Of a DNA stretch of 64,000 nt, positions 8,001 through 17,188 are shown in pieces. Position 1 is the stretch's first letter, and every line of letters starts with the position of its first letter. Source of the stretch: Alcanivorax quisquiliarum (GTDB lineage: Bacteria; Pseudomonadota; Gammaproteobacteria; Pseudomonadales; Alcanivoracaceae); contig NZ_JALKII010000005.1 of assembly GCF_023051175.1 (NCBI RefSeq), positions 124,001-188,000 on the forward strand, read 5' to 3'. The position numbers and the translations under genes are program-made. The notes beneath the pieces were generated by a model. The model saw nothing but the letters and a program-made list of their open reading frames with translations. It searched no databases and was not told the origin of the DNA.

Positions 8001-10597
8001 GCGAAGGCGCCAGCCGCCTGACGCTGTATTCCGATCAGCAGCAATACCGCGTGGGCGAGACAGCTACCGTACAATTGCCGGAAACGGAACAGGGCCGGGC
8101 ACTGGTCAGCCTGGAAACCGGCAGCCGGGTGTTGCGGCACTACTGGATTGATGTGGGCGAGGGTGAGCAAAGCTTCCAGGTGCCCATCACCGCTGATATG
8201 GCGCCCAACGTGTATGTCAGCGTGACGTTGTTGCAGCCCCATGCCGGGCGCGACAACGACCGCCCGCTACGATTGTTCGGCCTGTTGCCGTTACTGGTCA
8301 CCGACCCCGGCACCCATCTGCACCCGCAGCTTACCGTGGCGCCGGAAGTGCGCCCGCAGCAGCCGTTCGACATCACCGTGCGCGAGAGCGACGGCAAGCC
8401 GATGACCTATACCCTGGCGGTGGTGGATGAAGGATTGCTCGGGCTGACCAACTTCCGCACCCCGGATCTGCACCAGCAATTTTTTCGGCGTGAAGCGCTG
8501 GGCGTGCGCACCTGGGATCTGTTCGACGACGTGGCCGGCGCTTTTTCCGGTGCGCTGGAACGGCTGATCGCCATCGGCGGTAGTGATGCCGCCGAAATGG
8601 ACGACGAAGCCAGCCGCCGCCGTCGCTTCCCGCCGGTGGTGCGTTTCCTCGGCGCCTTCCAGCTCAAGCCGGGCGAGCAGCGCAGCCATGAAGTGACCTT
8701 GCCGCAATACCTTGGCGCCGTGCGCGTGATGCTGGTGGCCGGCGACAATGGCCGCTACGGCCGTGCCGAGCAGAGCATTACCGTGCGCGAGCCGCTGTCG
8801 CTGCTGACCACGCTGCCGCGCGTGCTGGGGCCGAGCGAAGAAGTCGCCGTGCCGGTGAATCTGTTCGTGCAATCGCCAGACATTGATGACGTGACCGTAC
8901 GACTGTCGGCCGATCCGCTGTTTCAGGTAACGCAGGGCGAGGCCAGCGTGGCCTTCGATGCGCCGGGTGAAGCGATCACCGTGCTGGGCCTGTCGGTGGG
9001 AGAGCAGGCGGGTGCCGGCACCGTGCGCGTGCAGGCGGAAGGCGGGAGCGAATCCGTCAGCGAGGAAGTGCACATGACCGTGCGCAGCCCGAACCCGCCC
9101 TCGGTGGAGCGCATCGTGGCCACCGTCAGCCCCGGTGAAACCTGGACGCAGGATTTCATGCCGCACGGTATGGCGGGCACCAATACGGTGTCGCTGGAAG
9201 TCAGCAGCGTGCCGCCGCTGCATCTGGCGCAGCGTTTGCAGTATCTGATCCGTTATCCCCACGGCTGTGTGGAGCAGATCACCTCCGGGGCCTTCCCGCA
9301 GCTTTATCTGCCGGGCCTGATGGTGCTGACCGAGGCGCAGCAAGTGGATACTGCCGCCAACGTGCAGCGCGTCATTGATCGGCTGCGTGGCTATCAACTG
9401 GCGGAAGGCGGCTTCGCCTACTGGCCCGGCGCGTCTGGTGTGCACGACTGGTCTACCAGCTACAGCGGGCATTTTCTGCTGGAAGCACGGCGGCTGGGCT
9501 ATGCCGTGCCGGCAGACATGCTGGAGCGCTGGCAGAACTACCAACGGCAACAGGCGCGCAGCTATGTCACGGGCAATCACTACAGCCAGCTTGCTCAGGC
9601 GTACCGCCTCTACACCCTGGCGCTGGCGGGCTCGCCGGATGCCGGCGCCATGAATCGCCTGCGGGATACGACGTCGCTGGGCGACACCGCCCGCTGGCAG
9701 CTGGCGGCCGCGTATCAGGTGATGGGCATGCCGGATGTGGCAGCGGCGCTCACCGATAACGCCAGCCTGACGCCCGCACGCTACGACGAGCCCGGCAACA
9801 CCTTCGGCTCACAATTGCGTGATCGCGCTATCTTGCTGCCGGTGCTGGGCGGGCTGAACCGGCATGAGGAAGCGCAACAGCAGGTGCAGGCCATTGCCGA
9901 TGCGTTGTCGCAGGATGGCTGGTACAGCACGCAGTCGCTGGCCTGGGCGCTGATGTCGCTGGCGCGTTATTTCGACACTGACGCGGACACCCGCGGTCTG
10001 GCATTTGCCTGGCGGCAGGGCGAGGCCGCGTGGCAGGCGGTGGATGAGCCGCAGGCATTGCTCAGCAGCCAATCACCGCAGCCGGAGGCGGCGCCGTTGG
10101 CGGTGCGCAACGATAGCGACTGGCCGTTGTATGTGGTGCTGGCCAATCGTGGCGTGCCGGCGGCGGGCGATGAGCGCGGGGCGTCCCAGGGCTTGAGCTT
10201 CACGGTGCGCTTTGCCGGCGCCGACGGCGCTGCGCTGCCGGTGCAGCAGCTTACCCAGGGCACGGATATCCAGGCCGAGGTGACGATCACCAATACCAGT
10301 GGCCGCCGCCAGGCACCGCTCGCCTTGACGCAGGTGCTGCCCAGCGGCTGGCAGGTGAACAACCAGCGCATGGCCGGCGAGGAGACACCGCAGGCGCTGG
10401 ATTATCAGGATATTCGCGATGACCGTGTGCTGAGTTATTTTGGCCTTGATGCTGGCGAGAGCCGCACCATCACGGTGTCGCTGAATGCCTCCTTTGCCGG
10501 GCGTTTCTACCTGCCGGGCTGGCAGGTGGAAAACATGTACGACACCAGCGTGCAGGCGCGCACCGCAGGCCGCTGGGTCACGGTGGAGGCACGTTAA
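5045..10597 (+). CDS. yfhM: Bacterial alpha-2-macroglobulin lipoprotein YfhM (thioester type)
   Basis: An 1850-aa envelope protease trap. ATG 5045 follows AGGA at 5032 and gives a lipoprotein signal with lipobox LAAC (Cys26). Asp at +2 predicts retention at the periplasmic face of the inner membrane. MG domains precede a bait region. The CVEQ thioester motif is present, with Cys1408, in the RYPHGCVEQ context, followed by the alpha-helical thioester domain and a C-terminal receptor-like domain. On cleavage by an invading protease the thioester crosslinks and traps it. It is paired with pbpC 60 bp downstream, the standard arrangement, and is thought to guard the cell when the wall is breached. 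Several long ORFs on the opposite strand are shadows. Confidence 0.95.
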   Translation: MTPRVAPSCLLRSLLLLCLALGLAACDDKPASAPVAQQEHADTAADWAPYIASRSPAQVPASGPLRVRFTQPVVGSEQLGRAVAGLVSITPKVQFEAVFPREDELVINLAAPLKAGERYQVTLDPAALPGVTASSRYRFEVAALPQSLDLRLDGLAPLAGDLMQLPGQLVTLDQAAEHDVIRVLQAHQGERRLPITWQHESSGRQHTFVIEQIQRGDSASEVSLRWDGHALGAGQQGEHRVRVPARGEFSVTDVRITAAERQYIAVTFSAPLAPRQNLAGLVRLDGRDASARVEGSQLRIYPAENVTGEVSLRIEPGLRNEQGARLGEAWQQTLTFASLKPGVRFVGKGVVLPKNDQLTVPFEAVNVRAVTVTALKVYRNNIGQFFQQNSLGDGHGLQHVGRYLWRREFQLNDLPRDRWQRYLLDVSELVATDEPGTLFQLELRIDRDQVLMQCADSTPTRDPDRPLQNWEAPGQVESSGWDGIENWFNNTGYVAYSERHNPCSAAYYLYDYDNPVSETRNLMSSNLGLLAKQGSDNQLHVVSTHLRTAQAAAGTEIEVYNYQQQRIAKGTTDARGMLTLPLDGNAFYLTAQRGTDRGYLKLARGLALPTSHFDVGGVQVRNAVKGYLYGERDVWRPGDDMHLTFVLEDREDILPAQHPVTLELYDPRGNRITSRTNNTPVGNFYTFTLRTDDDAPTGQWRVLARVGGMVFDAPVRVETIVPNRLSVTLDAGEEPLRVTELPRQVTLASQWLSGATASRLKADVKVRLSPKPTRFDSFSDFHFDDPARQFSSAEQTVFEGQLDATGKAAFPLTLLHDRTAPGMLRVTFTSRVFEQGGQFSIQSRALDYHPWPRYVGLRLPAGDQARDMLLTDTDHRVRIAALDSSGKPLARRNLEVSLYKIEWRWWWDQSGESLARYASSAGHLALQSGTVSTNEDGEGSWSLRIDYPEWGRYLVRVCDPDGGHCAGQVFYMDWPGWAGRAREERGEGASRLTLYSDQQQYRVGETATVQLPETEQGRALVSLETGSRVLRHYWIDVGEGEQSFQVPITADMAPNVYVSVTLLQPHAGRDNDRPLRLFGLLPLLVTDPGTHLHPQLTVAPEVRPQQPFDITVRESDGKPMTYTLAVVDEGLLGLTNFRTPDLHQQFFRREALGVRTWDLFDDVAGAFSGALERLIAIGGSDAAEMDDEASRRRRFPPVVRFLGAFQLKPGEQRSHEVTLPQYLGAVRVMLVAGDNGRYGRAEQSITVREPLSLLTTLPRVLGPSEEVAVPVNLFVQSPDIDDVTVRLSADPLFQVTQGEASVAFDAPGEAITVLGLSVGEQAGAGTVRVQAEGGSESVSEEVHMTVRSPNPPSVERIVATVSPGETWTQDFMPHGMAGTNTVSLEVSSVPPLHLAQRLQYLIRYPHGCVEQITSGAFPQLYLPGLMVLTEAQQVDTAANVQRVIDRLRGYQLAEGGFAYWPGASGVHDWSTSYSGHFLLEARRLGYAVPADMLERWQNYQRQQARSYVTGNHYSQLAQAYRLYTLALAGSPDAGAMNRLRDTTSLGDTARWQLAAAYQVMGMPDVAAALTDNASLTPARYDEPGNTFGSQLRDRAILLPVLGGLNRHEEAQQQVQAIADALSQDGWYSTQSLAWALMSLARYFDTDADTRGLAFAWRQGEAAWQAVDEPQALLSSQSPQPEAAPLAVRNDSDWPLYVVLANRGVPAAGDERGASQGLSFTVRFAGADGAALPVQQLTQGTDIQAEVTITNTSGRRQAPLALTQVLPSGWQVNNQRMAGEETPQALDYQDIRDDRVLSYFGLDAGESRTITVSLNASFAGRFYLPGWQVENMYDTSVQARTAGRWVTVEAR

Positions 10598-10614
10598 CCC
10601 GCACGACAGCCCGC

Positions 10615-10640
10615 GCAGCCGCCTGTATGCAGGCGGCTGC
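10615..10640 (+). terminator. Strong intra-operon hairpin between yfhM and pbpC
   Basis: A perfect 11-bp stem (GCAGCCGCCTG and its complement) with the 4-nt loop TATG sits 18 nt behind the yfhM stop and ends 18 nt before the pbpC start. ATTGATCGG follows, without a T tract. It could be a partial terminator or an mRNA-stabilising element that sets the yfhM:pbpC ratio. Confidence 0.45.
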
Positions 10641-10657
10641 ATTGATCGGAACGCCCC

Positions 10658-13006
10658 ATGCGTCTGCGCAAGCGTTACATTTTATTTTCCGTGCCGGTGC
10701 TTGCCATCGTCGCCTTGCTCGCCTGGCCGTTGCCCTCGCCGCTGCTGGAGGCGCCCTACGCACGCGCATTGCTGGATCGTGAGGGGCGGCTGCTGGCGGC
10801 GACCATTGCCGCCGATGAGCAATGGCGCTTTGCACCGGTTGCGCAGGTGCCGCCGCGTTTTGCCGAGGCGTTGCTGACGTTCGAAGATCGGCGTTTCTAC
10901 TATCACCCCGGCGTCGATCCGCTGGCGGTGCTGCGGGCAGCGCGAGATAACTTGCGAGCGCGCCGGGTGGTCAGCGGCGGCAGCACTTTGACCATGCAAC
11001 TGGCGCGACAGATTGCCGGGCACGAGCAGCGCACATTGATGGCCAAGCTGCACGAGGCCGTGCTGGCACTGAGGCTGGAGCTGCGCTTCAGCAAGGATGA
11101 ATTGTTGGCGCTGTATGCCAGCCACGCGCCATTTGGCGGCAACGTGGTGGGCCTCAACGCGGCCGCCTGGCGCTATTTCGATCGCCCGCCCACGGAACTG
11201 AGCTGGGCCGAGGCGGCGGTGCTGGCGGTGCTGCCGAACAACCCGGCGCTGCTGCACCCCGGCCGCAATCGCGAGGCGTTGCAGCGCCGCCGCGACCAGT
11301 TGCTGGATACATTATTTGCCCAGGGCGCCTTCACAGCGCTGGATCATCGCCTGGCACTGGCCGAGCCCTTGCCCCAGGCACCACAGCCGCTGCCCCGGCT
11401 GGCACCGCACCTGCTGGATACGCTCCAGCAGCGGGGCAACGCAGGTTTTTTCCACACCACTTTGAGCCGCAGCCTCCAGCAAAGCGTGGCTGCCATCGCG
11501 GCGCGGCATGGCCAGCGGCTGGCCCGCGAGGGTGTGCACGATCTGGCGCTGCTGGTGCTGGATCATCGCAGCGGCGAAGTGCGCGCCTATGTGGGTAATC
11601 ATGCTGCCGGCGCGGCCGACCGGGCCGGCAGCATGATCGATCTGATCCAGCGGCCGCGCAGCAACGGCAGCCTGCTGAAACCATTCTTGTATGCGCTGAT
11701 GCTCGATGAAGGGCAGCTGTTGCCGCCCACGCTGGTCGCCGATATCCCCACCCATTTTGCCGGCTACAGCCCGGAGAATTATGACCGCCAGTATCGCGGC
11801 GCGGTGCCGGCAGAGCAGGCGCTGGCGCGCTCCCTGAACGTGCCCATGGTGCGCATGTTGCGCGAGTACGGGGTGGAGCGCTTTCACGATCAGCTCACCG
11901 CGCTGGGCCTGAGCAGCTTGTTCCGGCCGCCGTCGGATTATGGCCTGGCGCTGATTCTGGGCGGCTCGGAATCCACCTTGTGGGAGCTGGCCACGCTGAA
12001 CATGAACCTGGTGCGCATAGCGCGTGACGGCGCGGATGCGCAACCCATACGGCCGCAATGGTTGCTGGGCCAGACGCCAGAGCCACTGCCGGCAGTGATG
12101 GGCCAGGGCGCGGCATGGCTGACACTGGCCGCGCTGACCGATGTGGTGCGGCCCGGCGAGGACAGCCTGTGGCGCGAATACAGCTCCAGCCAGATGATCG
12201 CCTGGAAAACCGGCACCAGTTTCGGGCTACGCGATGGTTGGGCCATTGGCAGCAATGGGCAGTACACTGTGGGCGTCTGGGCCGGCAACGCCGAAGGGCA
12301 GGGGGTGCCGCAGCTGACCGGTACCACCGCTGCCGCGCCGGTGATGCTGGAGGTGTTCAGCCTGCTAGGCGTCGCTCCTTGGTTGCCCACGCCTCACTGG
12401 GCGCTGCAAACGCTTGAGGTGTGCGCCGATGACGGGCTGCTGCCCAGCGGTGATTGCCCCACGCAGGTTACTCAGGCACCCCGTGACAGCCACTTCCGGC
12501 AGCTGTCGCCGCATTATCACCGGGTGCAGGTGGATGCCAGCGGCCAGCGGGTTCATGCCGGCTGTGAAAACCCGCTGCGCATGCAAGGGCAGTCCCGGTT
12601 TGTATTGCCCGCTGCGCAGGAGTTCTACTGGCGCCGCCACCACCCGGAGTACCTGCCACTGCCGCCCTGGCGGGAGGATTGCCTGGCAGAGCTGGCGGAC
12701 TTCAGCAGCGATCACCCGATGGCGCTGTTGTATCCGCAGGACGGCACGCGGGTAATGGTGCCAAAGGACCTGGACGGGCGGCTCGGGCGGGTGATGTTTC
12801 GGGCGGTGCATCGCGATCCGCGAGCACGGCTGCAATGGCATCTGGACAATCGCTATCTGGGCGAGACACGGCATTTTCACGAGCGTGCGCTGCTGCTGTC
12901 GCCGGGCTGGCACCAACTGGTGCTGGTGGATCAGCATGGCCAGCGGCTGGTGCAATGGGTGAAGGCACTGGCGCGGGAAGGCGCGCCGCTGGCGCCGAGT
13001 GGTTGA
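10658..13006 (+). CDS. pbpC: Penicillin-binding protein 1C
   Basis: A 782-aa class A-type PBP. An N-terminal membrane anchor at about 7-27 is followed by a GT51 glycosyltransferase (EDRRFYYHPGVDP, GGSTLTMQLAR). The transpeptidase domain has Ser338-LLK341 as the active-site SxxK, SLN as the SxN motif and K517TG. The last about 90 residues are the BiPBP_C domain. PbpC polymerises peptidoglycan with low beta-lactam binding and works with the alpha-2-macroglobulin encoded just upstream. Length is normal for the family. The TGA stop at 13004 is followed in the same frame by 138 more open codons, described separately. Confidence 0.93.
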   Translation: MRLRKRYILFSVPVLAIVALLAWPLPSPLLEAPYARALLDREGRLLAATIAADEQWRFAPVAQVPPRFAEALLTFEDRRFYYHPGVDPLAVLRAARDNLRARRVVSGGSTLTMQLARQIAGHEQRTLMAKLHEAVLALRLELRFSKDELLALYASHAPFGGNVVGLNAAAWRYFDRPPTELSWAEAAVLAVLPNNPALLHPGRNREALQRRRDQLLDTLFAQGAFTALDHRLALAEPLPQAPQPLPRLAPHLLDTLQQRGNAGFFHTTLSRSLQQSVAAIAARHGQRLAREGVHDLALLVLDHRSGEVRAYVGNHAAGAADRAGSMIDLIQRPRSNGSLLKPFLYALMLDEGQLLPPTLVADIPTHFAGYSPENYDRQYRGAVPAEQALARSLNVPMVRMLREYGVERFHDQLTALGLSSLFRPPSDYGLALILGGSESTLWELATLNMNLVRIARDGADAQPIRPQWLLGQTPEPLPAVMGQGAAWLTLAALTDVVRPGEDSLWREYSSSQMIAWKTGTSFGLRDGWAIGSNGQYTVGVWAGNAEGQGVPQLTGTTAAAPVMLEVFSLLGVAPWLPTPHWALQTLEVCADDGLLPSGDCPTQVTQAPRDSHFRQLSPHYHRVQVDASGQRVHAGCENPLRMQGQSRFVLPAAQEFYWRRHHPEYLPLPPWREDCLAELADFSSDHPMALLYPQDGTRVMVPKDLDGRLGRVMFRAVHRDPRARLQWHLDNRYLGETRHFHERALLLSPGWHQLVLVDQHGQRLVQWVKALAREGAPLAPSG

Positions 13007-13423
13007 CGGTTGGGTACGGCGCTGGCGGCCTGGGGTTATTGCACACTATGGCTGGCCAGCGCGTTGCGCTTGCGTCAATGGGCGCTGTTGCTGTGGCCAG
13101 GTTGCATTCGGCTTGTGCTGCAGGGTCGCCTGGTCAACGGTGGAGGGAGGGCGCTGGCGTGGGACGGCGCGCCGCTGGCACCGAGTGGCTGGCGGTCGGG
13201 TGCGAGGCTAGTGGTATGGTCAGGCTGGCAGTCGGGCTATCGGGCAAACGCGTGCCGGGCCAACGTGCCGCACATGGTGCGCCGTGCCGGGCGCCCGGCG
13301 CGGATAGCACTGCGTGTTGATGCCATCGGCGCGGCAGGGTGCCTTGAAGTCACGGCCGGCAACCGCCATCTTCTGCAACGGCACTGCCATCGCTTGACCA
13401 CGACCCGCCCGGTGATCTTATGA
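13007..13423 (+). other. Open extension in the pbpC frame with a repeat of the PbpC C-terminal peptide
   Basis: After the pbpC TGA (next base C) the same frame stays open for 138 codons to TGA 13421. Conceptual translation shows a hydrophobic, Trp/Leu-rich stretch (WGYCTLWLASALRLRQWALL) and then DGAPLAPSGW, repeating the PbpC end EGAPLAPSG followed by its stop. Over about 60 bp the two DNA copies (around 12967-13025 and 13149-13210) look roughly 80% alike by eye; TGG in copy two stands where copy one has TGA. Codon choice looks coding-like. There is no convincing ribosome binding site for a separate gene (a TTG at 13010 is the only early start). It could be a decayed extension, a readthrough tail or a short unknown gene. 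The rest of the gap to 13496 holds nothing I recognise. Confidence 0.35.
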
Positions 13424-13496
13424 TCCGGCATCTTTTTTCCAACGTCTGATAGGCAGCAGCTGAGCAGCATCAGGCGTACGACCCAAAAGGCTCTTC

Positions 13497-15323
13497 ATGT
13501 TTCGCTGGTTTGAACGACGGCTAGAGCCGTTCCCCGCCGAGCAACCGGCGATGCCGCCGACAACCCTGCTGGCGTTCCTGCACCACTACACCCGAGGCGC
13601 CTGGCCCTATCTGTGCCTCAGTGCGTTGCTGATGGCAGTGATCGCGCTGATCGAAGTATGGATGTTCGGCTTTCTCGGCAACATCGTCGATTGGTTGTCG
13701 GTGCAGGATCGCGACACCTTTCTCCAGCGCGAGGGGCGGCATCTGGCGTGGATGGCGGCAGTGGTGCTGGTGGGATTGCCGCTTGCGGTAGTGCTGCATT
13801 CGCTGGTGTTGCATCAGATTCTGATGGGCAATTATCCGATGCGCATCCGCTGGCTGGTGCACCGCTATCTGCTGGGCCAGTCGATGCATTTCTTTCAGGA
13901 TGAATTTGCCGGCCGCATCGCCACCAAGGTGATGCAAACCGCGCTGGCGGTGCGTGAGGCCGTCATCAAACTGATAGATGTGCTCAATTATGTGCTGGTG
14001 TATTTTCTGGGCACGGTATTCATCATTGCCAGCGCCGACTGGCGGCTGGCCTCGCCGCTGCTGGTGTGGCTGTTGTGCTATATCGTGTTCCTGCGGATAT
14101 TTGTGCCGATGATGGGGCGCATTGCCGAGCGCCAGGCGAACGAGCGAGCGGTGATGACGGGCCGCATCGTCGACAGTTATACCAATATCCAGACGATCAA
14201 GTTGTTCTCCCACGCCCGGCGTGAGGCGTCTTATGCGCACGAAGGCATGAATGGATTTTTGCGCACGGTGTATCAGCAGATGCGACTGATCACCTTGCTC
14301 AATGGGGTGTTGTATCTGCTCAATTCCTTGCTGCTGTTCAGTGTAGCGGCATTGGCGGTGTGGTTGTGGCTCGGCGAGCTGGTCAGCGTTGGCGCTGTAG
14401 CGGTGGCGCTGGGGCTGGTGCTGCGGCTTTGGGGTATGTCGCAATGGGTGATGTGGGAAACCGCCAGCCTGTTCGAAAATATCGGCACCGTGCAGGATGG
14501 CATCAGCACCATTGCGTTACCGCATCAGGTGCGCGATCAGCAAAACGCCGGCACGCTGGCAGTGCCAAAAGGCGAAATCCGTTTCGAGCATGTCGCCTTT
14601 CATTACGGGCAGCCGGGTGGCTTGTTCGAGGATCTTGATCTGACCATCCGGCCGGGCGAAAAAGTGGGCCTGATAGGCCGTTCCGGCGCCGGTAAATCCA
14701 CCCTGGTCGGCCTGCTGCTGCGGTTTCACGATGTGGAGCAAGGGCGCATTCTGATCGACGGGCAGGATATCGCCAGCGTGACGCAGGAATCGCTGCGCAC
14801 AAATATCGGCATGGTCACGCAGGATACCTCCCTGTTGCACCGATCGGTGCGCGACAATATACGTTACGGAAAGCCTGATGCGACGGAGGAGCAGGTGATC
14901 GAAGCCGCCCGCCGTGCGCATGCCTGGGAATTTATCCCGGCCCTGGCAGACAGCAAAGGGCGCACCGGGCTGGATGCCCATGTGGGCGAGCGCGGCGTGA
15001 AGCTCTCGGGTGGCCAGCGGCAGCGCGTGGCAATTGCCCGCGTGGTATTGAAAGATGCGCCCATCCTGATTCTCGATGAGGCTACCTCGGCGCTGGATTC
15101 GGAAGTGGAAACAGCGATTCAGGAAAACATGGATCAGCTGATGGCCGGCAAGACGGTGATCGCTATTGCGCACCGGCTGTCCACCATCGCGGCGATGGAT
15201 CGGCTGGTGGTGATGGATCATGGCCGCATCATCGAGCAGGGTACACATGATGAGCTGGTTGCCAGGGGGGGTGTTTATGCACAGCTCTGGCAGCGGCAGT
15301 CGGGCGGATTTCTGGATAACTGA
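13497..15323 (+). CDS. Fused ABC exporter (MsbA/multidrug type)
   Basis: A 608-aa half-transporter with an N-terminal six-helix transmembrane domain (helices within about residues 33-320) and a C-terminal ATPase. Walker A is GRSGAGKST, the signature LSGGQRQRV, Walker [12 protein letters not shown] and the H-loop AHRLST. The protein should homodimerise in the inner membrane and export lipid, drug or peptide substrates. The substrate cannot be told from sequence. It starts at ATG 13497 and lies 58 bp ahead of the next ABC gene, so the three transporter genes may be co-transcribed, although YadGH form their own complete unit. Confidence 0.9.
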   Translation: MFRWFERRLEPFPAEQPAMPPTTLLAFLHHYTRGAWPYLCLSALLMAVIALIEVWMFGFLGNIVDWLSVQDRDTFLQREGRHLAWMAAVVLVGLPLAVVLHSLVLHQILMGNYPMRIRWLVHRYLLGQSMHFFQDEFAGRIATKVMQTALAVREAVIKLIDVLNYVLVYFLGTVFIIASADWRLASPLLVWLLCYIVFLRIFVPMMGRIAERQANERAVMTGRIVDSYTNIQTIKLFSHARREASYAHEGMNGFLRTVYQQMRLITLLNGVLYLLNSLLLFSVAALAVWLWLGELVSVGAVAVALGLVLRLWGMSQWVMWETASLFENIGTVQDGISTIALPHQVRDQQNAGTLAVPKGEIRFEHVAFHYGQPGGLFEDLDLTIRPGEKVGLIGRSGAGKSTLVGLLLRFHDVEQGRILIDGQDIASVTQESLRTNIGMVTQDTSLLHRSVRDNIRYGKPDATEEQVIEAARRAHAWEFIPALADSKGRTGLDAHVGERGVKLSGGQRQRVAIARVVLKDAPILILDEATSALDSEVETAIQENMDQLMAGKTVIAIAHRLSTIAAMDRLVVMDHGRIIEQGTHDELVARGGVYAQLWQRQSGGFLDN

Positions 15324-15381
15324 TCGGGACGGCCCAGGCGCCATAGTGAAGGAAAAGGGCAAGGGAAGGGGCAAAGGAGCA

Positions 15382-16344
15382 ATGGCAGAGACAAGGGAAG
15401 AAAAAAGAGCGCCGTCGATTATTACGGTAACAGAACTGAGCAAGACCTACGCCGGCGGCTTTCGCGCGCTGGATAGCGTGAATCTGGATATCCGGCGCGG
15501 CGAAATATTTGCGCTGCTGGGGCCCAATGGCGCTGGCAAAACTACCCTGATCAGTATTATCTGCGGCATCGTCAATGCCAGTAGCGGGCAGGTGCGGGTG
15601 GGCGGCCATGATATCTGGCGAGAGTTTCGTGCCGCACGCAGCCTGATCGGGCTGGTGCCGCAGGAGCTGACCACGGACATGTTCGAAACCGTCTGGGCGA
15701 CGGTGAATTTCAGCCGTGGCTTGTTCGGCAAGCCTGCCGACAAGGCACTGGTGGAGCGCATCCTGCGCGAGCTGTCGCTGTGGGACAAACGCAACGAGCG
15801 CATCATGGCGCTATCCGGTGGCATGAAGCGCCGCGTGATGATTGCCAAGGCGCTCTCCCACGAGCCGGCGGTGCTGTTTCTGGATGAGCCAACGGCAGGG
15901 GTGGATGTCTCGCTGCGGCGCGATATGTGGGCAATGGTGCGGCGCCTGCGTGAAAACGGCGTAACGATCATTCTCACCACCCACTACATCGAAGAAGCGG
16001 AAGAAATGGCCGATCGCATCGGCATCATCCGTGGCGGGCGCATCACGCTGGTGGAAGAGAAAGCCGCGCTGATGGAAAAGCTCGGCAAGAAACAGCTCAC
16101 GGTGCAATTACAGCATCCGCTGGCGGATATTCCAGAAGCATTGTCTGATTTGCCGCTGACGTTATCTGCCGATGGCTGCGCGCTGCACTACCACTTTGAT
16201 TCGCAGGGCGCCCAGGCCGGCATTGCCGTGCTGATGCGCCGCCTGGGCGAGCAGGGTATCGAGTTTGTCGATCTGCATAGTCATCAGAGTTCGCTGGAAG
16301 ATATCTTTGTCAGCCTGGTGCAGGCGCGGGAGGGAGCAGAATGA
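15382..16344 (+). CDS. yadG: ABC-2 type transporter ATPase, YadG-like
   Basis: A 320-aa ABC ATPase. ATG 15382 is preceded by AAGGAG at 15374-15379, which fixes the start; the open frame extends further upstream into the previous gene. Walker [10 protein letters not shown], signature LSGGMKRRV, Walker [13 protein letters not shown] and switch region [16 protein letters not shown] are all present. The C-terminal 90 residues are the usual ABC-2 accessory domain. It overlaps yadH by 4 nt (ATGA), showing translational coupling, and should power the YadH permease. The substrate is unknown. Confidence 0.9.
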   Translation: MAETREEKRAPSIITVTELSKTYAGGFRALDSVNLDIRRGEIFALLGPNGAGKTTLISIICGIVNASSGQVRVGGHDIWREFRAARSLIGLVPQELTTDMFETVWATVNFSRGLFGKPADKALVERILRELSLWDKRNERIMALSGGMKRRVMIAKALSHEPAVLFLDEPTAGVDVSLRRDMWAMVRRLRENGVTIILTTHYIEEAEEMADRIGIIRGGRITLVEEKAALMEKLGKKQLTVQLQHPLADIPEALSDLPLTLSADGCALHYHFDSQGAQAGIAVLMRRLGEQGIEFVDLHSHQSSLEDIFVSLVQAREGAE

Positions 16345-17102
16345 ATTTCCGTGCCGTCAGTGCCATTTACCGCTTCGAAATGGCGCGTACTTTTCGGACC
16401 CTGTTGCAGAGCATCGCTTCGCCGGTGATTTCTACCTCACTTTATTTCATCGTGTTCGGCTCCGCGATCGGTTCACGCATGGTGGAGATCGATGGCGTGA
16501 GTTACGGTGCCTTTATCGTACCGGGCCTGATCATGCTGATGCTGCTCACCGAGAGTATTTCCAATGCCTCTTTTGGTATCTTCATGCCGCGTTACAGCGG
16601 CACTATCTACGAGGTATTGTCGGCGCCGGTCACGGCGACCGAAGTGGTAATCGGCTATGTGGGCGCTGCGGCCAGCAAGTCCGTGCTGCTGGGGCTGCTG
16701 GTATTGATCACGGCGCGGTTATTTGTGCCGTTCCAGATCGAGCACCCGTTCTGGATGATCGCGTTTCTGGTGCTCACGGCGATCACGTTCAGCCTGTTCG
16801 GTTTTATCATCGGTATCTGGGCCGACGGTTTCGAAAAATTGCAGATCATTCCGCTGATGATTGTCACGCCGCTGGCCTTTCTCGGCGGCACTTTCTATTC
16901 CCTGAGCATGCTGCCGCCGCTGTGGCAAACCATCACTCTGTTCAACCCGGTGGTCTATCTTGTCAGCGGCTTTCGCTGGAGTTTTTATGGCCAGGCGGAT
17001 GTGAATATAGTGCTCAGTTTCGGCATGACGCTACTGTTCATGCTGGGCTGCGTTGCTGTGATTGCCTGGATTTTCCGCACAGGCTACCGCTTGAAAAGCT
17101 GA
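16341..17102 (+). CDS. yadH: ABC-2 type transporter permease, YadH-like
   Basis: A 253-aa integral membrane protein with six predicted helices and the ABC-2 signature region ([17 protein letters not shown] near residue 195). It forms the channel of the YadGH exporter in the inner membrane. The start ATG lies inside the stop region of the ATPase gene. The stop codon is embedded in a bidirectional hairpin, so the operon very probably ends here. Confidence 0.9.
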   Translation: MNFRAVSAIYRFEMARTFRTLLQSIASPVISTSLYFIVFGSAIGSRMVEIDGVSYGAFIVPGLIMLMLLTESISNASFGIFMPRYSGTIYEVLSAPVTATEVVIGYVGAAASKSVLLGLLVLITARLFVPFQIEHPFWMIAFLVLTAITFSLFGFIIGIWADGFEKLQIIPLMIVTPLAFLGGTFYSLSMLPPLWQTITLFNPVVYLVSGFRWSFYGQADVNIVLSFGMTLLFMLGCVAVIAWIFRTGYRLKS

Positions 17103-17131
17103 CATCACCACGCCGACGGCGCCGTGATGTC
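17101..17131. terminator. Bidirectional hairpin between convergent yadH and mscK
   Basis: GACATCAC at 17101-17108 pairs with GTGATGTC at 17124-17131, and CGCC (17111) with GGCG (17118) inside it. The stem starts on the yadH stop codon. No T tract is seen on either strand, so termination strength is uncertain. Confidence 0.5.
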
Positions 17132-17188
17132 GGCGTCAGTCTGCCAGTCCGTCAGGCATCGGCCTTGCTGCCGCCTGCGGGCCGTTGC

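Noticed and set aside
6614-8242. 542-codon open frame on the minus strand opposite yfhM, and similar long frames opposite yfhM, mscK, yhdP and the abc genes
   Set aside because: They mirror well-supported genes in GC-rich DNA, lack family resemblance and ribosome binding sites, and have His/Gln/Arg-rich shadow composition.
13004-13006. pbpC TGA as a selenocysteine codon
   Set aside because: PbpC normally ends about here, no homologue has a Cys at this point and no selenocysteine insertion hairpin was recognised.
13010-13423. Separate small membrane protein of the YgfX type starting at TTG 13010
   Set aside because: Only a vague resemblance (hydrophobic N-terminus, Trp/Gly pattern), no ribosome binding site and no sdhE neighbour. 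The link to the pbpC frame and repeat is the better-supported observation.
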